Positions 28,912-36,816 of a stretch of 64,000 nt of DNA are shown here, in pieces. The translations under genes and the position numbers were made by a program. The notes under the pieces were generated by a model. It was not told where the DNA came from, did no database searches, and was given only the letters and a program-made list of their open reading frames with translations. The stretch is taken from positions 496,001-560,000 of the forward strand of contig NZ_QUMT01000001.1 in NCBI RefSeq assembly GCF_003387155.1, written 5' to 3'. This DNA is from Roseateles depolymerans. Its GTDB lineage: Bacteria > Pseudomonadota > Gammaproteobacteria > Burkholderiales > Burkholderiaceae_C. The first letter of the stretch is position 1; each line of letters begins with the position of its first letter.

Positions 28912-30002
28912 GGCGTGGCCTCCGTCGATCCTTCCGCCATGCTTTCCAGCAATTGGCGCCAGTCGCATCGCTCCGCCTGGCCGGGCTTGCGTTCGCCAAA
29001 GAGCATCGCCACCGTGCGGCCCTGTGCGTCGAACAGTTCCATCGAGCAGACCAGCCCATCGACCGTGGGCTTGCGCACCAGCCAGGCCGTGGCGATATGG
29101 TCCTCACGCAGGTGCAGGTTGAAGCCCGGATCCAGCACGTTGATCCACGGGCCCATCATCACGACCTTCTGGATGGGGCCGCTGTGGATCTGGATGATGC
29201 CGGGGTTGCCCACAAACACCATGATCGAGATGCCTTGTTGGGCGGCGCGGCTGAGCAGGTCCTGGGCGCTGGACAGGGGAAGCGGCTGGACGAATCGAGC
29301 TTGCGCCAGCCGCAATGCCTGCGTGCGACTGAGGCCGTGGCGCTTGAGCAGGCTGAAGAAGTCGTGCGTGTCGCGCAGATCAGCCCATTCGGCGTGGAAG
29401 GCGGCGACATCGATGTCCTGGTCGGGACGCTCCGCCGGCGCTTGCCAGGCTTCCCCCACGGTCAGGCCTGGGGACTGGTCGCCCGACTGGAAGCGGGCCA
29501 CCAGCGCCTCGTAGGCAGCGCGGTCACTCTCAGGTTTGAGGAAGACCTTATGCAAGGCCACGCCGGCGGCATCGAAGAATTGCAGGCTGCGTTGCAGGGC
29601 GCCGTCGGCCAGCCGTTCGGTGACGGCAAAGCCGTGCTGCCAGTGCTGGTAGAAAAGGCGAAGGTCAATCTCACCACCCAGCACCAGGCCGGTCTGGCGC
29701 TGGGGACCGAAGGCACTGACCTGACGGTAGACGCCGACCTTCTCGTGCACGCAGGCCTCGTTGCGGGTGAGCGCCATGACCGTGCCCAGGGGCTCCAGGG
29801 ACTCGATCAGGTCCTGCCAGTCGGGGCGCAGGCGAATCGCCGTCAGCGGGGACTCGTCGGTGGTGAACGAACCCAGGTGGGCGGCCAGCAGTTCTCCTTC
29901 GGAGATGTGCAGGGCCTGCGCGATGTCGCGGTGGCGGGCGCGGCGGTCGTGGCGTGCGTGGGCAAAGGCCTGGCGCAGGGCGGTGTAGCGGGCATCATGC
30001 AT
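28905..30002 (-). CDS. hmuS: Heme-degrading/heme-carrier protein HmuS
   Basis: 365-residue cytoplasmic protein of the HemS/ChuX-like superfamily with two repeated halves; it binds incoming heme and in related species opens the ring. Conserved features include RNEACVHEKVG (with the axial-ligand His region), PIQKVVMMGPWINVLDPGFNLHLRED and AWLVRKPTVDG. The ATG at 30002 has an excellent ribosome site AAGGAG 7 bases upstream, so it is preferred over ATGs at 30023 and 30029. It is 68 bases after hmuR and overlaps hmuT by 7 bases. Confidence 0.94.
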   Translation of the reverse strand: MHDARYTALRQAFAHARHDRRARHRDIAQALHISEGELLAAHLGSFTTDESPLTAIRLRPDWQDLIESLEPLGTVMALTRNEACVHEKVGVYRQVSAFGPQRQTGLVLGGEIDLRLFYQHWQHGFAVTERLADGALQRSLQFFDAAGVALHKVFLKPESDRAAYEALVARFQSGDQSPGLTVGEAWQAPAERPDQDIDVAAFHAEWADLRDTHDFFSLLKRHGLSRTQALRLAQARFVQPLPLSSAQDLLSRAAQQGISIMVFVGNPGIIQIHSGPIQKVVMMGPWINVLDPGFNLHLREDHIATAWLVRKPTVDGLVCSMELFDAQGRTVAMLFGERKPGQAERCDWRQLLESMAEGSTEATPC

Positions 30003-30070
30003 AAGAGGCTCCTTGGCGGTCATGGGCATCGGGCGTGAGCATGGGCATGGGGCATCGGCATCGGCATCGG

Positions 30071-32305
30071 TCAGAAGTCCGCCCGCAGGGACAACTGCAG
30101 CGCTCGGCCCGGCGCGGTGTAGCTGTCCAGCACGGTGCTGTTGGCCGTCACACCGGTGACGTCGCTCCAGCGCCAGTACTTGCGGTCGAACAGGTTGGTG
30201 ACGGCGGCGGACAGGCTCAGCGTCTTGTTGAAGCGGTAGGCGCCGCCCAGGTCCACGACGTCGTAGGCCCCCGGCGCGTAGAAGGGCGTGGTGCCGCTGC
30301 TGATGTCGGACGCCTTCTTGCGGTTGCTGTGCTGCAGGCTGGCCCAGCCGGACCAGTCATCGCGCTCGTAACGCGCCTTCAGCGTGGCACGCAGCGGTTG
30401 GACCGTGTTGAGAGGCGCTTGCACGCCGTCCACGGTGCTGTGCCCCTCGGCATGGGCCACGGCGGCCTGCAGGGACAGGCCCGGTGCCACGTCCCACACC
30501 GCCCGTGCTTCCACGCCCTTGATGCGGGCCTGGCTCAGGTTGATGTATTGGTAGACGAGGTTGGCGGTGGCCAGTGATCCGCTCACCACCTGCTGGCTGA
30601 TGAAATCACGGTAGCGGTTGTCGTAGGCGCTGAGCTGCCAGCGGACCGTGCTGCCCCACTGGCCGCGTACGCCCAGTTCCCAGCTGTTGGCGTGCTCCGG
30701 CTTTAGGTCGGGATTGCCGATGCTGGAATAACCGTAGAGCGGATTGGCGAAGGCGTTGTTGACCTGGTCCGGCGTCGGCGCGCGAAAGCCTTGTGACCAT
30801 TGAACATACGGCTGCAGCCAGTCGGTGGCTCGCCAGACGGCCCCCAGCCGCGGCGTGACGGCGCGGTCGGAGAGCTTCACCGCGGTGCCGGTGTAGTCGT
30901 CGGTGCTGGGCGTGAGCTGGTAGTGCTCGAAGCGCAGGGCGGGGATCAGCGAGACCGTGCCCAGCTCGATCTCATCCTGCAGGAAGGCGCCGGCCAGTTG
31001 GTAGCGGGTCTTGGGGAAGGGGCGGCTGGGGAAGGTCTCTCCCGCCGGCGGCACCGTGCCGTCCCGCGTCGCTTCGATGGTGTTGCGGCTGACGTCCACA
31101 CCGTAGCTCAGGCGGTGCTCGTTCCACTGTGTCTGCGCCTGCGAGCTCAGGCCGATCAGGTGCTCCTCGTACCGGGTGTAGCGGGTGCGGTCGGCGGCGG
31201 TGTAGCGGTCTTCGGCGGAGAACTGCTCGGTCTTGCTGTCCTGCACATAGACGTGGGTGGTGGCTTGCTGGATCCACGTGGCATTGAGGTCTTCGTACCG
31301 ATGCTCCAGCGAGACGCGCCTGCGGTCCATGCGGTCGTTGGCGGTCAGGCCGATGACGGCGGTGGAGGCCGGCGTGGCGGTGGGCACGGAGACACCGGTG
31401 AGCACGTCGGTGTCGATCTTGCGCTCCCGCACTTCCACGGTGCCGGTGAGCTGGTGGGCCGCATTCACGCGGTAGGCCAGCTTGGCCAGGACGTTGTGGG
31501 TGTCGATGTCGGTCGGGTTGGGGGCGGTGCGGGTGCTGTTGGAGGCGTCGTTGTCGCCCTGGTTCCGGGTCTCGTGGCCGCGGCGGATCGACGCCTGGAT
31601 CAGGCTGGACCAGTCGCCGCTGCGCAGAGCCACGGCGGCGCTGGCGGTCTTGGAGCGGTCGACCGTCTGGAGACCCAGCTTGGTGTAGCCGGCGAAGGTC
31701 TTCCCGTCCTTGAGCAGATCTTCGGGGGACAGGGTGCGCATGACGAGAGCGCCGGCCAGGCCATCGCTGCCGTAGCTGGTGGACGCCGGGCCGCGCAGCA
31801 CTTCGGCGGTGGAGAGGCTGTCCAGATCCACGAAGTCCGCACGGCCGCTGGCGAAGGGGCCAAACGCAAAGCTCTGCGGAACGCGGATGCCGTCCACCAT
31901 CATCAGCACCTGATTGCCCTCAAGGCCGCGGATGTTGATGCCTTCGTTGCCGGCACGGCCGGTCGAGGCCCCTGCCGCGGTGAAGCGCGGCGTCATGGCC
32001 TTGACGGAGAGATCGACTTCGTCGCTTAGCAGGTCCTTGAGGTCGCGGGCGTCGCGGCGGTCCAGGTCCTTGCGGGTGATGACGGTGACGGTGTTGGGAA
32101 CGGAGGCGGTCGCGCGCTCGGTGCGGGTGGCGCTGACGGTGACATCGCCGAGCGGCTGGGCAGGCGGTGTGCTCGCGGAGGCGGGCGTCGGGGTCGCAGC
32201 GGGGCTCCTGGAGTCGTCGGAGCGCGCGCTCGGTGCGGTCTGCGCGAAGGCGAACGGAAGAGCGACGGAAAGGGCAAGCGCGACAGGCGTCTGGCGCAGA
32301 GACAT
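30071..32305 (-). CDS. hmuR: TonB-dependent heme/hemoglobin receptor
   Basis: 744-residue outer-membrane receptor. A signal peptide (MSLRQTPVALALSVALPFAFA) leads to a spacer, a TonB box-like DVTVSATRT (about 50), a plug domain (GNQVLMMVDGIRVPQ) and a 22-strand barrel ending with aromatic residue Phe (LSLRADF). The FRAP motif in GFRAPTPDQV and NPDLKPEHANSWE are characteristic of the hemoglobin/transferrin/lactoferrin receptor family. It would bind heme or hemoproteins and use TonB from the same operon. ATG at 32305. It lies 230 bases downstream of hemP, with a stem-loop between. Confidence 0.95.
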   Translation of the reverse strand: MSLRQTPVALALSVALPFAFAQTAPSARSDDSRSPAATPTPASASTPPAQPLGDVTVSATRTERATASVPNTVTVITRKDLDRRDARDLKDLLSDEVDLSVKAMTPRFTAAGASTGRAGNEGINIRGLEGNQVLMMVDGIRVPQSFAFGPFASGRADFVDLDSLSTAEVLRGPASTSYGSDGLAGALVMRTLSPEDLLKDGKTFAGYTKLGLQTVDRSKTASAAVALRSGDWSSLIQASIRRGHETRNQGDNDASNSTRTAPNPTDIDTHNVLAKLAYRVNAAHQLTGTVEVRERKIDTDVLTGVSVPTATPASTAVIGLTANDRMDRRRVSLEHRYEDLNATWIQQATTHVYVQDSKTEQFSAEDRYTAADRTRYTRYEEHLIGLSSQAQTQWNEHRLSYGVDVSRNTIEATRDGTVPPAGETFPSRPFPKTRYQLAGAFLQDEIELGTVSLIPALRFEHYQLTPSTDDYTGTAVKLSDRAVTPRLGAVWRATDWLQPYVQWSQGFRAPTPDQVNNAFANPLYGYSSIGNPDLKPEHANSWELGVRGQWGSTVRWQLSAYDNRYRDFISQQVVSGSLATANLVYQYINLSQARIKGVEARAVWDVAPGLSLQAAVAHAEGHSTVDGVQAPLNTVQPLRATLKARYERDDWSGWASLQHSNRKKASDISSGTTPFYAPGAYDVVDLGGAYRFNKTLSLSAAVTNLFDRKYWRWSDVTGVTANSTVLDSYTAPGRALQLSLRADF

Positions 32306-32489
32306 GGTGCTGAGGTCCTGGAGGAACTCGCACGGGCTGGCGCGACGCGGGCTTGTGCGTGGTGGGGGCTACAGAAAGAAGAGAAGAACGGGTGGGCTCG
32401 CGGGATGCGGAAATCCGTCTGTCCGAACCCGGCGGTCACGGGGCCATGGGGATCCCGCGTGACCTCGGGATCACCGTTGGCTCAGGGTC

Positions 32490-32513
32490 CGGCGAGCAAG
32501 GCCCTGCTCGCCG
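32490..32513 (-). promoter_or_regulatory. Stem-loop between hemP and hmuR
   Basis: Arms CGGCGAGCA/TGCTCGCCG (9 bp, 6-nt loop) lie 22 bases after the hemP stop. No T-run follows on the minus strand, so it is not a normal terminator; a processing or stability hairpin that sets unequal hemP and hmuR levels is possible. The remaining 32306-32489 interval shows nothing else clear. Confidence 0.4.
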
Positions 32514-32534
32514 CAACCGCCAAGCCAGCGCAGG

Positions 32535-32768
32535 CTATTTCGTCAGGATGAGCTTGCCCAGCGAGGTCAGCCGCAGCCGGTACAACTGGCCGGAGTGCTC
32601 GATCTCCACTTCCCGCTCGTTGCCCAGCAGCGCCTCGCTGCTGACGCGCCGCCGCTGGGGCAGGGAAGCCGCATCGTGGCGCGGCGAACCTGATGCGGCG
32701 ACGCGCGTGCTGATATCCAGCGCGGCGGCCGACAGGGCCTCGGTCGGGGTGGGGTGATAAGCAGTCAT
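32535..32768 (-). CDS. hemP: Hemin uptake protein HemP/HmuP
   Basis: 77-residue HemP-family protein. The C-terminal signature is intact: VEIEHSGQLYRLRLTSLGKLILTK in two parts, where HSGQLYRLRLT and GKLILTK are the diagnostic blocks. HmuP in Bradyrhizobium is a co-activator that binds upstream of the heme receptor gene; the same role here is inference. The ATG at 32768 is preferred; a GTG at 32774 is two codons upstream. There is no Shine-Dalgarno sequence in front of either. A Fur box begins 13 bases upstream, and the gene heads the heme operon. Confidence 0.92.
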   Translation of the reverse strand: MTAYHPTPTEALSAAALDISTRVAASGSPRHDAASLPQRRRVSSEALLGNEREVEIEHSGQLYRLRLTSLGKLILTK

Positions 32769-32774
32769 GTCCAC

Positions 32775-32805
32775 ATCTTAGATGAGAACGATTCGCAATA
32801 GCAAA
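32775..32805 (-). promoter_or_regulatory. Fur-box promoter of hemP-hmu operon
   Basis: A Fur-box-like palindrome TGAGAAC-G-ATTCGCA (32783-32797) matches the 7-1-7 Fur core TGATAATNATTATCA or its TGAGAATNATTCTCA variant at 11 of 14 positions of the latter. On the minus strand TTGCTA (32799-32804) and TAAGAT (32775-32780), 18 bases apart, could be -35 and -10, so Fur would cover the promoter and repress when iron is plentiful. The predicted transcript start would fall at or next to the hemP ATG. The rest of 32769-33060 shows no gene. Confidence 0.65.
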
Positions 32806-33060
32806 CTAAATCTCGCGTGGATGCTGCGGACGAGTGTTCAGCCTTCCGCGATGCGGCCCTGCACCGGCGGCGATGGCCATGCCGATGTCGTGTCGTTGTC
32901 GAGACCGCTGTGCCTGCAAGTACGGCTGCGAACGCTTCGCAAAAAGAGCGGTGAGCATGGGTTTTGTCCCCACAGTCGGTAGGGACTGGACGAGAATGCG
33001 CCCGTTGCGGGCCACGCGCCCGTTGTTGATGAATGTCAGATTTCGTTTGAGGAGAAGAAC

Positions 33061-33543
33061 ATGAAGGGCGATGCCAAGGTCATCGAATATCTCAACCTGC
33101 AGCTGAAGAACGAGCTGACGGCCATCAACCAGTACTTCCTGCACTACCGCATGCTCAAGAGCTGGGGCTTTGAGCGCCTGGCCAAGCACGAGTACGAGGA
33201 GTCCATCGAAGAGATGAAGCATGCCGACAAGCTGATGGATCGCATCCTGATGCTGGAAGGCCTGCCGAACCTGCAGGACCTGGGCAAGCTGTTTATCGGC
33301 GAGAACGCGGTGGAGGTGCTGCATTGCGACCTCAAGATCGAAACCGGGTCGCATCCGCTGCTCAAGGAAGCCATCGCCTACTGCGAGTCGGTGCGGGACT
33401 ACGTCTCGCGCGAAGTGCTGGAAGAGATCCTGAAGGACACCGAGGATCACATTGATCATCTGGAAACCCAGATCGACCTGGTGGCGCAGATCGGCGAGCA
33501 GAACTGGCTGCAGAGCCAGGTGGGCGACGGCCCGTCCGCCTGA
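33061..33543 (+). CDS. bfr: Bacterioferritin
   Basis: 160-residue heme-containing ferritin that stores iron as a 24-mer. Ferroxidase ligands Glu18, Glu51, His54, Glu94 and His130 and heme ligand Met52 (EEMKHAD) are at their usual positions. Position 127, normally Glu, is Thr followed by Glu128 (KDTEDH), a pattern I associate with betaproteobacterial bacterioferritins. The ATG has a strong ribosome site GAGGAGAAG. It is divergent from hemP across 292 bases and is followed by a terminator, so it is a single-gene unit. No clear Fur box was found directly upstream of it in its own orientation. Confidence 0.97.
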   Translation: MKGDAKVIEYLNLQLKNELTAINQYFLHYRMLKSWGFERLAKHEYEESIEEMKHADKLMDRILMLEGLPNLQDLGKLFIGENAVEVLHCDLKIETGSHPLLKEAIAYCESVRDYVSREVLEEILKDTEDHIDHLETQIDLVAQIGEQNWLQSQVGDGPSA

Positions 33544-33575
33544 CCACGGCCCCTGACCCGCCCGGGTCGCCGACA

Positions 33576-33603
33576 AAACCCCGCCCCGGCGGGGTTTTTT
33601 TTG
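33576..33603 (+). terminator. Rho-independent terminator of bfr
   Basis: Hairpin ACCCCGCC-CC-GGCGGGGT (33578-33595) followed by eight T residues, 33 bases after the bfr stop. Textbook intrinsic terminator. Confidence 0.93.
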
Positions 33604-33637
33604 TATCCCGACGCGATCAAAGGTCTTGCGCGACCAA

Positions 33638-33666
33638 TTGAGAGGAATTCTTGTTTGCGTTAGCAT
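33638..33666 (+). promoter_or_regulatory. bfd promoter overlapped by a Fur box
   Basis: TTGAGA (33638-33643) and TAGCAT (33661-33666) are 17 bases apart and fit sigma-70 -35 and -10 boxes (5 and 4 of 6). A Fur-box-like sequence TGAGAGG-A-ATTCTTG (33639-33653) covers the -35 and spacer. Repression by iron-loaded Fur fits known bfd regulation in other bacteria. Transcription would start near 33673, leaving a leader of about 28 bases. Confidence 0.6.
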
Positions 33667-33700
33667 CTGGCCCATCTTAGGAACGGCTGCCGACGCCCCC

Positions 33701-33949
33701 ATGATCCTCTGCCTCTGCCATCGAGTGTCCGACCGCGATATCCGCCGAAGCGTGGCCGACGGCGTTCACAACTTTGAAGTGCTGCAGGACGAGACCCGTG
33801 TGGCATCGGCCTGCGGCAGCTGCCATGACTGCGCACGCCAGGTCTTCGACGAGGCCTTGCAGGCTTGCGCGGCGGCTCACGGCGTGACCTGCGCCAGCGG
33901 GTCGACCTCACGCGTCATCCCCATCGCCCGTCTGGCCCAGGCGGCCTGA
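33701..33949 (+). CDS. bfd: Bacterioferritin-associated ferredoxin
   Basis: 82-residue [2Fe-2S] protein that reduces bacterioferritin and releases stored iron under starvation. The cluster cysteines are Cys4 and Cys6 (CLC) and Cys38 and Cys41 (CGSC), at the same positions as in E. coli Bfd. The ATG at 33701 matches the family start MILCLC; further upstream the frame is the leader. It has its own Fur-box promoter, separate from bfr. The tail after residue 55 is slightly longer than in E. coli. Confidence 0.95.
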   Translation: MILCLCHRVSDRDIRRSVADGVHNFEVLQDETRVASACGSCHDCARQVFDEALQACAAAHGVTCASGSTSRVIPIARLAQAA

Positions 33950-34073
33950 AACACCCCGCCGGGCGCCTCACCCGCCGGCGGCCGCACAAGCTGTCTCCCT
34001 CATAAGCTGGCCCAGGCACAGCAACAGCCACACGCTGGCACGGGCAGTCCTCGCCTCACCCCATATCCGCCGC

Positions 34074-34112
34074 AAGAAAAAAGAAAAGCCGCCCACTGGG
34101 GCGGCTTTCGCG
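34074..34112 (-). terminator. Intrinsic terminator of the small secreted protein gene
   Basis: Hairpin GCCGCCC-ACTG-GGGCGGC (34088-34105) with A-rich sequence on its plus-strand left side, which reads as a T-run after the hairpin on the minus strand. It ends 44 bases beyond the stop of the gene at 34156. The rest of 33950-34155 holds no gene. Confidence 0.8.
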
Positions 34113-34155
34113 CAGAGGTGCCGTGCTCGAGGCGGCACCTTCGACCTGGAAGCGC

Positions 34156-34407
34156 TTACTTGGCGGCTTCGGAGGCCTTGGCAGCCGGCTTCTCAGCCTT
34201 GTGATGCTTGGTGCCAGCCTTGTGCTTGGTCGTCTTCTTCTCGGTCGTGCCTTCCGCCTTGGTCTCGGTCTTCACTTCAGCCTTGGCTTCGGTCTTGGCC
34301 GGGGCCGGGGTCGCGGCGGGAGCTGCAGGCGTCTGGGCCATGACTGCACCGGCGATCAGCAGGGCGGGGATCAGGGACAGGGTCTTCACGGTCTTCAGGG
34401 CTTGCAT
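34156..34407 (-). CDS. Small secreted Lys/Ala-rich protein
   Basis: 83-residue protein with a signal peptide (LKTVKTLSLIPALLIAGAVMA, cleavage after VMA-Q), then Ala/Pro-rich spacer and a tail of Lys, Ala, Glu, Thr and His (TKHKAGTKHHKAEKP). The mature part should be disordered and highly basic. Such short proteins occur widely in Burkholderiales without known function; similarity to histone-like tails or to acid-shock (Asr-like) proteins is superficial. The ATG at 34407 is chosen for the signal peptide; an ATG at 34434 is also in frame. It has its own terminator. Confidence 0.78.
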   Translation of the reverse strand: MQALKTVKTLSLIPALLIAGAVMAQTPAAPAATPAPAKTEAKAEVKTETKAEGTTEKKTTKHKAGTKHHKAEKPAAKASEAAK

Positions 34408-34462
34408 CTGGTTGACTCCAGGGGTGTTGAACAAGGTAAGCAGACAACGCCCGCTGACGACA

Positions 34463-34476
34463 CAGTGTTGACACTG
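34463..34476. promoter_or_regulatory. Operator-like palindrome CAGTGT-TG-ACACTG
   Basis: Perfect 6-bp arms around two bases, in the 214-base gap between the small secreted protein gene and the divergent gamma-glutamyltransferase-like gene. It includes TTGACA (34468-34473), a perfect -35 sequence on plus, but the -10 partner is poor. Nothing else clear in the gap. Confidence 0.4.
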
Positions 34477-34621
34477 AATCCGCTGCTTTGCATTGCGTTA
34501 CGTTCACGCTTCAGCAACACGGCAGCCGGAGACAGGCTTTGCCCGCTGGCGTGCGACTGCGCTTCAAGACAAGATGCCGCCTGACTCGGGCCGCAGCGCT
34601 TGGCCCTCGAATGGAGACCTC

Positions 34622-36247
34622 ATGCCTTCGCACGCTTTTGACTGGACGCGCGGCTATCCCAGCGTCCGCTCCCCGCTCTTCGCCCGCAATGTCGTGTCGA
34701 CGTCGCACCCGCTGGCGGCGCAAGCCGGACTGCGCATCCTGGCCCAGGGTGGCAATGCCGTGGATGCGGCAATCGCCGCGGCCGCCTGCATGACCCTGGT
34801 CGAGCCCTGCAGCAATGGCCTGGGCTCGGACGCCTTTGCCATCGTCTGGGACGGCAAGACCTTGCAGGGGCTCAATGCCTCCGGCCAGGCGCCGCAGGCC
34901 TGGACCCCTGACTATTTCGATGGCCGCCACGGCGCCGGTCTGCATCTGCCCACGCGAGGCTGGGACGCGGTGACGGTGCCCGGTGCCGTGGGCGGCTGGG
35001 TGGCGCTGAGCGATCGCTACGGCAAGCTGCCCTTTGCCGACCTGATGGCACCGGCCATCGAGATCGCGGAGCGCGGCTATGCGGTCCCGGTGATCGTGCA
35101 GCGCAAGTGGTCGATGGCCGCCGAGGTGAAAGACCTCGTCCGCCAGCCCGGCTTCGCCCAGGCCTTCCTGCCCCGGGGCCGCGCGCCCGAGGTCGGAGAA
35201 ATCTTCCGCTTTCCGGACGCTGCCCGCACCCTGCGCCTGATCGGCGAGACACGCGGCCAGGCCTTCTATCAAGGCGAGATTGCCGCGGCAGTCGAAAACT
35301 TTTCCCGAGAGTGCGGCGGCGCCATGACGGCCGCTGATTTCGCAGCCTACCGTCCCGAATGGGTCCAGACCCTGTCGATGGACTACGCCGGCCACACGCT
35401 GCACGAGATTCCTCCCAGCGGGCAAGGCATTGCGGCGCTGATTGCGCTGGGCATCCTCAAGCACACCAACGTCGCCGAAATGCCGGTGGACAGCGTGGCC
35501 TCACAGCACGTCCAGATCGAAGCCATGAAGCTGGCCTTCGCCGACGTCTACCGCCATGTCGCGGACCCGCGGCACATGCGGGTGCAGGCCCATGAGATGC
35601 TCGACCCGGACTACCTGGCCAGCCGCGCCCGTCTGATCGACATGAACCGTGCGCAGGACTTCCAGGCCGGCAATCCGGTCAAGGGCGGCACCATCTACCT
35701 GACGGCCGCGGACGAGTCCGGGATGATGGTGAGCTTCATCCAGAGCAACTACATGGGTTTCGGATCCGGCGTGGTGGTGCCCGGCTACGGACTCTCGCTG
35801 CAGAACCGCGGTCATGGATTCACCCGCGATGCCGACCATGTGAATGTGGTCGCCCCCGGCAAGCGTCCGTTCCACACCATCATTCCGGCCTTCCTGATGA
35901 AGGACGGCCAGCCGCAGATGAGCTATGGGGTGATGGGCGCCAACATGCAGCCGCAGGGCCACATGCAGACCCTGGTGCGCATGCTGGATTACCACCAGCA
36001 TCCCCAGGCCGCCTGTGATGCGCCGCGGTGGCGTTTCAACCAGGGGCTGTCGATCAATGTCGAGTCCGGCATGGATCCGGAAACGATCGAAGGCTTGCGC
36101 CAGAGAGGCCACCAGATCGGCGACATCCACGACAGCTACCAGGACTTCGGCGCGGGCCAGTTCATCTGGCGCCTGGGCGATCCGGCGTTGGAAGGGTATG
36201 TTGCGGCCAGCGACCCTCGGCGGGATGGGGCGGCGGTGGGCTGGTGA
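34622..36247 (+). CDS. Gamma-glutamyltransferase family protein
   Basis: 541-residue N-terminal nucleophile hydrolase of the GGT/cephalosporin acylase family, YwrD-like. N-terminal blocks: STSHPLAAQAGLRILAQGGNAVDAA and EPCSNGLGSDAFA. The expected autocleavage and nucleophile threonine is in KGGTIYLTAADESG (about residue 355), followed by QSNYMGFGSGVVVPGYG. No signal peptide is seen, so it may be cytoplasmic, unlike classical GGT. The ATG at 34622 has GGAGA 6 bases upstream; the open frame above it is not expected to code. The substrate (gamma-glutamyl or other amide) is unknown. Confidence 0.9.
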   Translation: MPSHAFDWTRGYPSVRSPLFARNVVSTSHPLAAQAGLRILAQGGNAVDAAIAAAACMTLVEPCSNGLGSDAFAIVWDGKTLQGLNASGQAPQAWTPDYFDGRHGAGLHLPTRGWDAVTVPGAVGGWVALSDRYGKLPFADLMAPAIEIAERGYAVPVIVQRKWSMAAEVKDLVRQPGFAQAFLPRGRAPEVGEIFRFPDAARTLRLIGETRGQAFYQGEIAAAVENFSRECGGAMTAADFAAYRPEWVQTLSMDYAGHTLHEIPPSGQGIAALIALGILKHTNVAEMPVDSVASQHVQIEAMKLAFADVYRHVADPRHMRVQAHEMLDPDYLASRARLIDMNRAQDFQAGNPVKGGTIYLTAADESGMMVSFIQSNYMGFGSGVVVPGYGLSLQNRGHGFTRDADHVNVVAPGKRPFHTIIPAFLMKDGQPQMSYGVMGANMQPQGHMQTLVRMLDYHQHPQAACDAPRWRFNQGLSINVESGMDPETIEGLRQRGHQIGDIHDSYQDFGAGQFIWRLGDPALEGYVAASDPRRDGAAVGW

Positions 36248-36268
36248 AGCAGTCGGACGGTGAAGCGG

Positions 36269-36364
36269 TGGATGAATGCGGCGCTTGATGAACGCTGCGC
36301 TCAATGAATGAAGCGTTGGGTGAATGAGGCGTTGAATGAATGAATCGTTGAATGAATGAAGCGT
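36269..36364. repeat. Six imperfect 16-bp tandem repeats
   Basis: Units of 16 bp with consensus TGAATGAATGAAGCGT run from 36269 to 36364; the last four (from 36301) agree best. They sit in a 569-base gap (36248-36816) between the GGT-like gene and the MFS gene. The period is not a multiple of three, so it is not a protein repeat. It could be a variable-number repeat or phased regulator sites. The rest of the gap holds one doubtful 40-codon frame (36451-36573) and CACCTGTG-like short repeats near 36680-36715. Confidence 0.8.
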
Positions 36365-36816
36365 TTGGTGGGGACCGTGCCGTTCTTCACTTGTGACCGC
36401 CCGCGACGCACTGCTAGCATCCATCCACCTCGCCAACCGGGACCGCTCCGATGACCAAACTGCTTGACCGCACCAGACCGGACGCCGCACTGTCGGTGGC
36501 CTCGTCAATGGCCGTGTCGGCAGCGTCGCCAGCGTCGTACGGTGACGGATTTTTCCGCCTGTTGCCAGCTTGACACCTGCCCACGGTCGCAGCCCTGGAA
36601 GAATCGCCCGGGGTCTTTGGTCGGCACGTGAAGGGTGAAGAGGCCGCATTGAGCGTCCTCCGGGTGCTCAATGGGCGTGGGGCGCCTGTGGCACCTGTGA
36701 CACCTGTGGCGCGCCTGTCCGTTCTGCCGATCCTGGCGCTTCCCTTGCGCGCATCCGCGATGGCGCGACCGAGATGTCGCCCGCGGTGTGCGTCCCGCCT
36801 CTCTCCGGAGTGAATC

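Noticed and set aside
36248-36364. CRISPR array
   Set aside because: The 16-bp units are contiguous without spacers, so they are tandem repeats, and no cas genes are present.
36451-36573. 40-codon plus-strand frame starting MTKLLDR
   Set aside because: No ribosome site, Ala/Ser-rich and unrecognised; could be real but support is too thin.
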